Assembly: GCA_902765885.1 (NCBI GenBank)
Contig: CACXBN010000317.1
Location: 1 to 6,446, forward strand
DNA length: 6,446 nucleotides
Direction of reading: 5' to 3'
Source of the DNA: an uncultured Ruminococcus sp.
Lineage (GTDB): Bacteria > Bacillota > Clostridia > Oscillospirales > CAG-272
The position numbers and the translations under genes are program-made. Numbering within the stretch: the stretch's first letter is position 1; every line of letters starts with the position of its first letter. Of the stretch, positions 6,330 through 6,446 are shown in pieces. The notes under the pieces were generated by a model that was given only the letters and a program-made list of their open reading frames with translations, was not told the DNA's origin and searched no databases.

Positions 6330-6446
6330 CTGATGAGACGTAAGCGGTAAGCAAATAACCTGAGTGTCCATTACTGGAGATACCCTTTGTGCGGAAAAAA
6401 TGATAGAGACGTCTTAACTTTATTCTGTTAACTTTTTGTTCTTTAT
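6330..6446. other. Non-coding right edge, no recognisable feature
   Basis: After the hydrolase stop codon no reading frame, RNA gene or convincing hairpin terminator is visible. The stretch ends AT-rich, with TTAACTTT repeated at a 14-bp period (6414-6421 and 6428-6435). AACCTGAG occurs at 6315-6322 and again at 6357-6364, and GAGACGT occurs at 6335-6341 and 6406-6412. All are short enough to be chance. The region could be the upstream part of a gene lying beyond the window. Confidence 0.4.

Noticed and set aside
6314..6364. AACCTGAG direct repeats considered as attachment-site or repeat-element ends
   Set aside because: An 8-bp match 42 bp apart, one copy inside a coding region, is expected by chance, and there is no integrase or transposase nearby.

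Overview
The window looks like chromosomal DNA of a Bacillota bacterium, most likely a Clostridia-type gut or rumen organism. This is inference from AT-rich intergenic regions, near-consensus sigma-A-type promoters with 17-bp spacers, hairpin-plus-T-run terminators and strong purine Shine-Dalgarno sites. A membrane protein ending in a Cys/His motif of a kind I associate with Clostridia adds some weight. No marker gene fixes the taxon, and I see no mobile element, CRISPR array or RNA gene.

Left half, minus strand (read right to left): a DUF937 protein (1720-2340) has a perfect-consensus promoter and a clear terminator. Then comes a Gfo/Idh/MocA-family dehydrogenase (319-1569) with its own extended -10 promoter. 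Last is the first 72 codons of a sugar phosphate isomerase/epimerase-type TIM-barrel protein (1-218), which runs off the left edge. Dehydrogenase plus TIM-barrel isomerase is a common pairing in inositol-like or unusual-sugar catabolism. The gap between them holds a candidate promoter, a perfect dyad over its -10 and start, and a terminator-like hairpin just before the isomerase ribosome binding site.

Right half, plus strand: divergent from the DUF937 gene is a four-TM membrane protein (2547-3431) with a Lys/Ala-rich N-terminal helix and a C-terminal His/Cys putative metal site. A strong hairpin terminator follows. Next is a two-gene unit: a 700-residue cytoplasmic protein that looks like a beta-sandwich plus alpha-barrel carbohydrate-active enzyme (3515-5617), and an alpha/beta hydrolase with an intact Ser-Asp-His triad (5595-6329). 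Their reading frames overlap by 23 nt, so they are probably translationally coupled.

Overall the window reads as carbohydrate metabolism genes (dehydrogenase, isomerase, glycosidase-like protein, esterase-like protein) around two uncharacterised cell-envelope or housekeeping genes. Nothing establishes a new defence or mobile system. The least described items are the glycosidase-like/hydrolase pair, the membrane protein architecture, and the leader between dehydrogenase and isomerase. The last 117 bases contain no recognisable gene.
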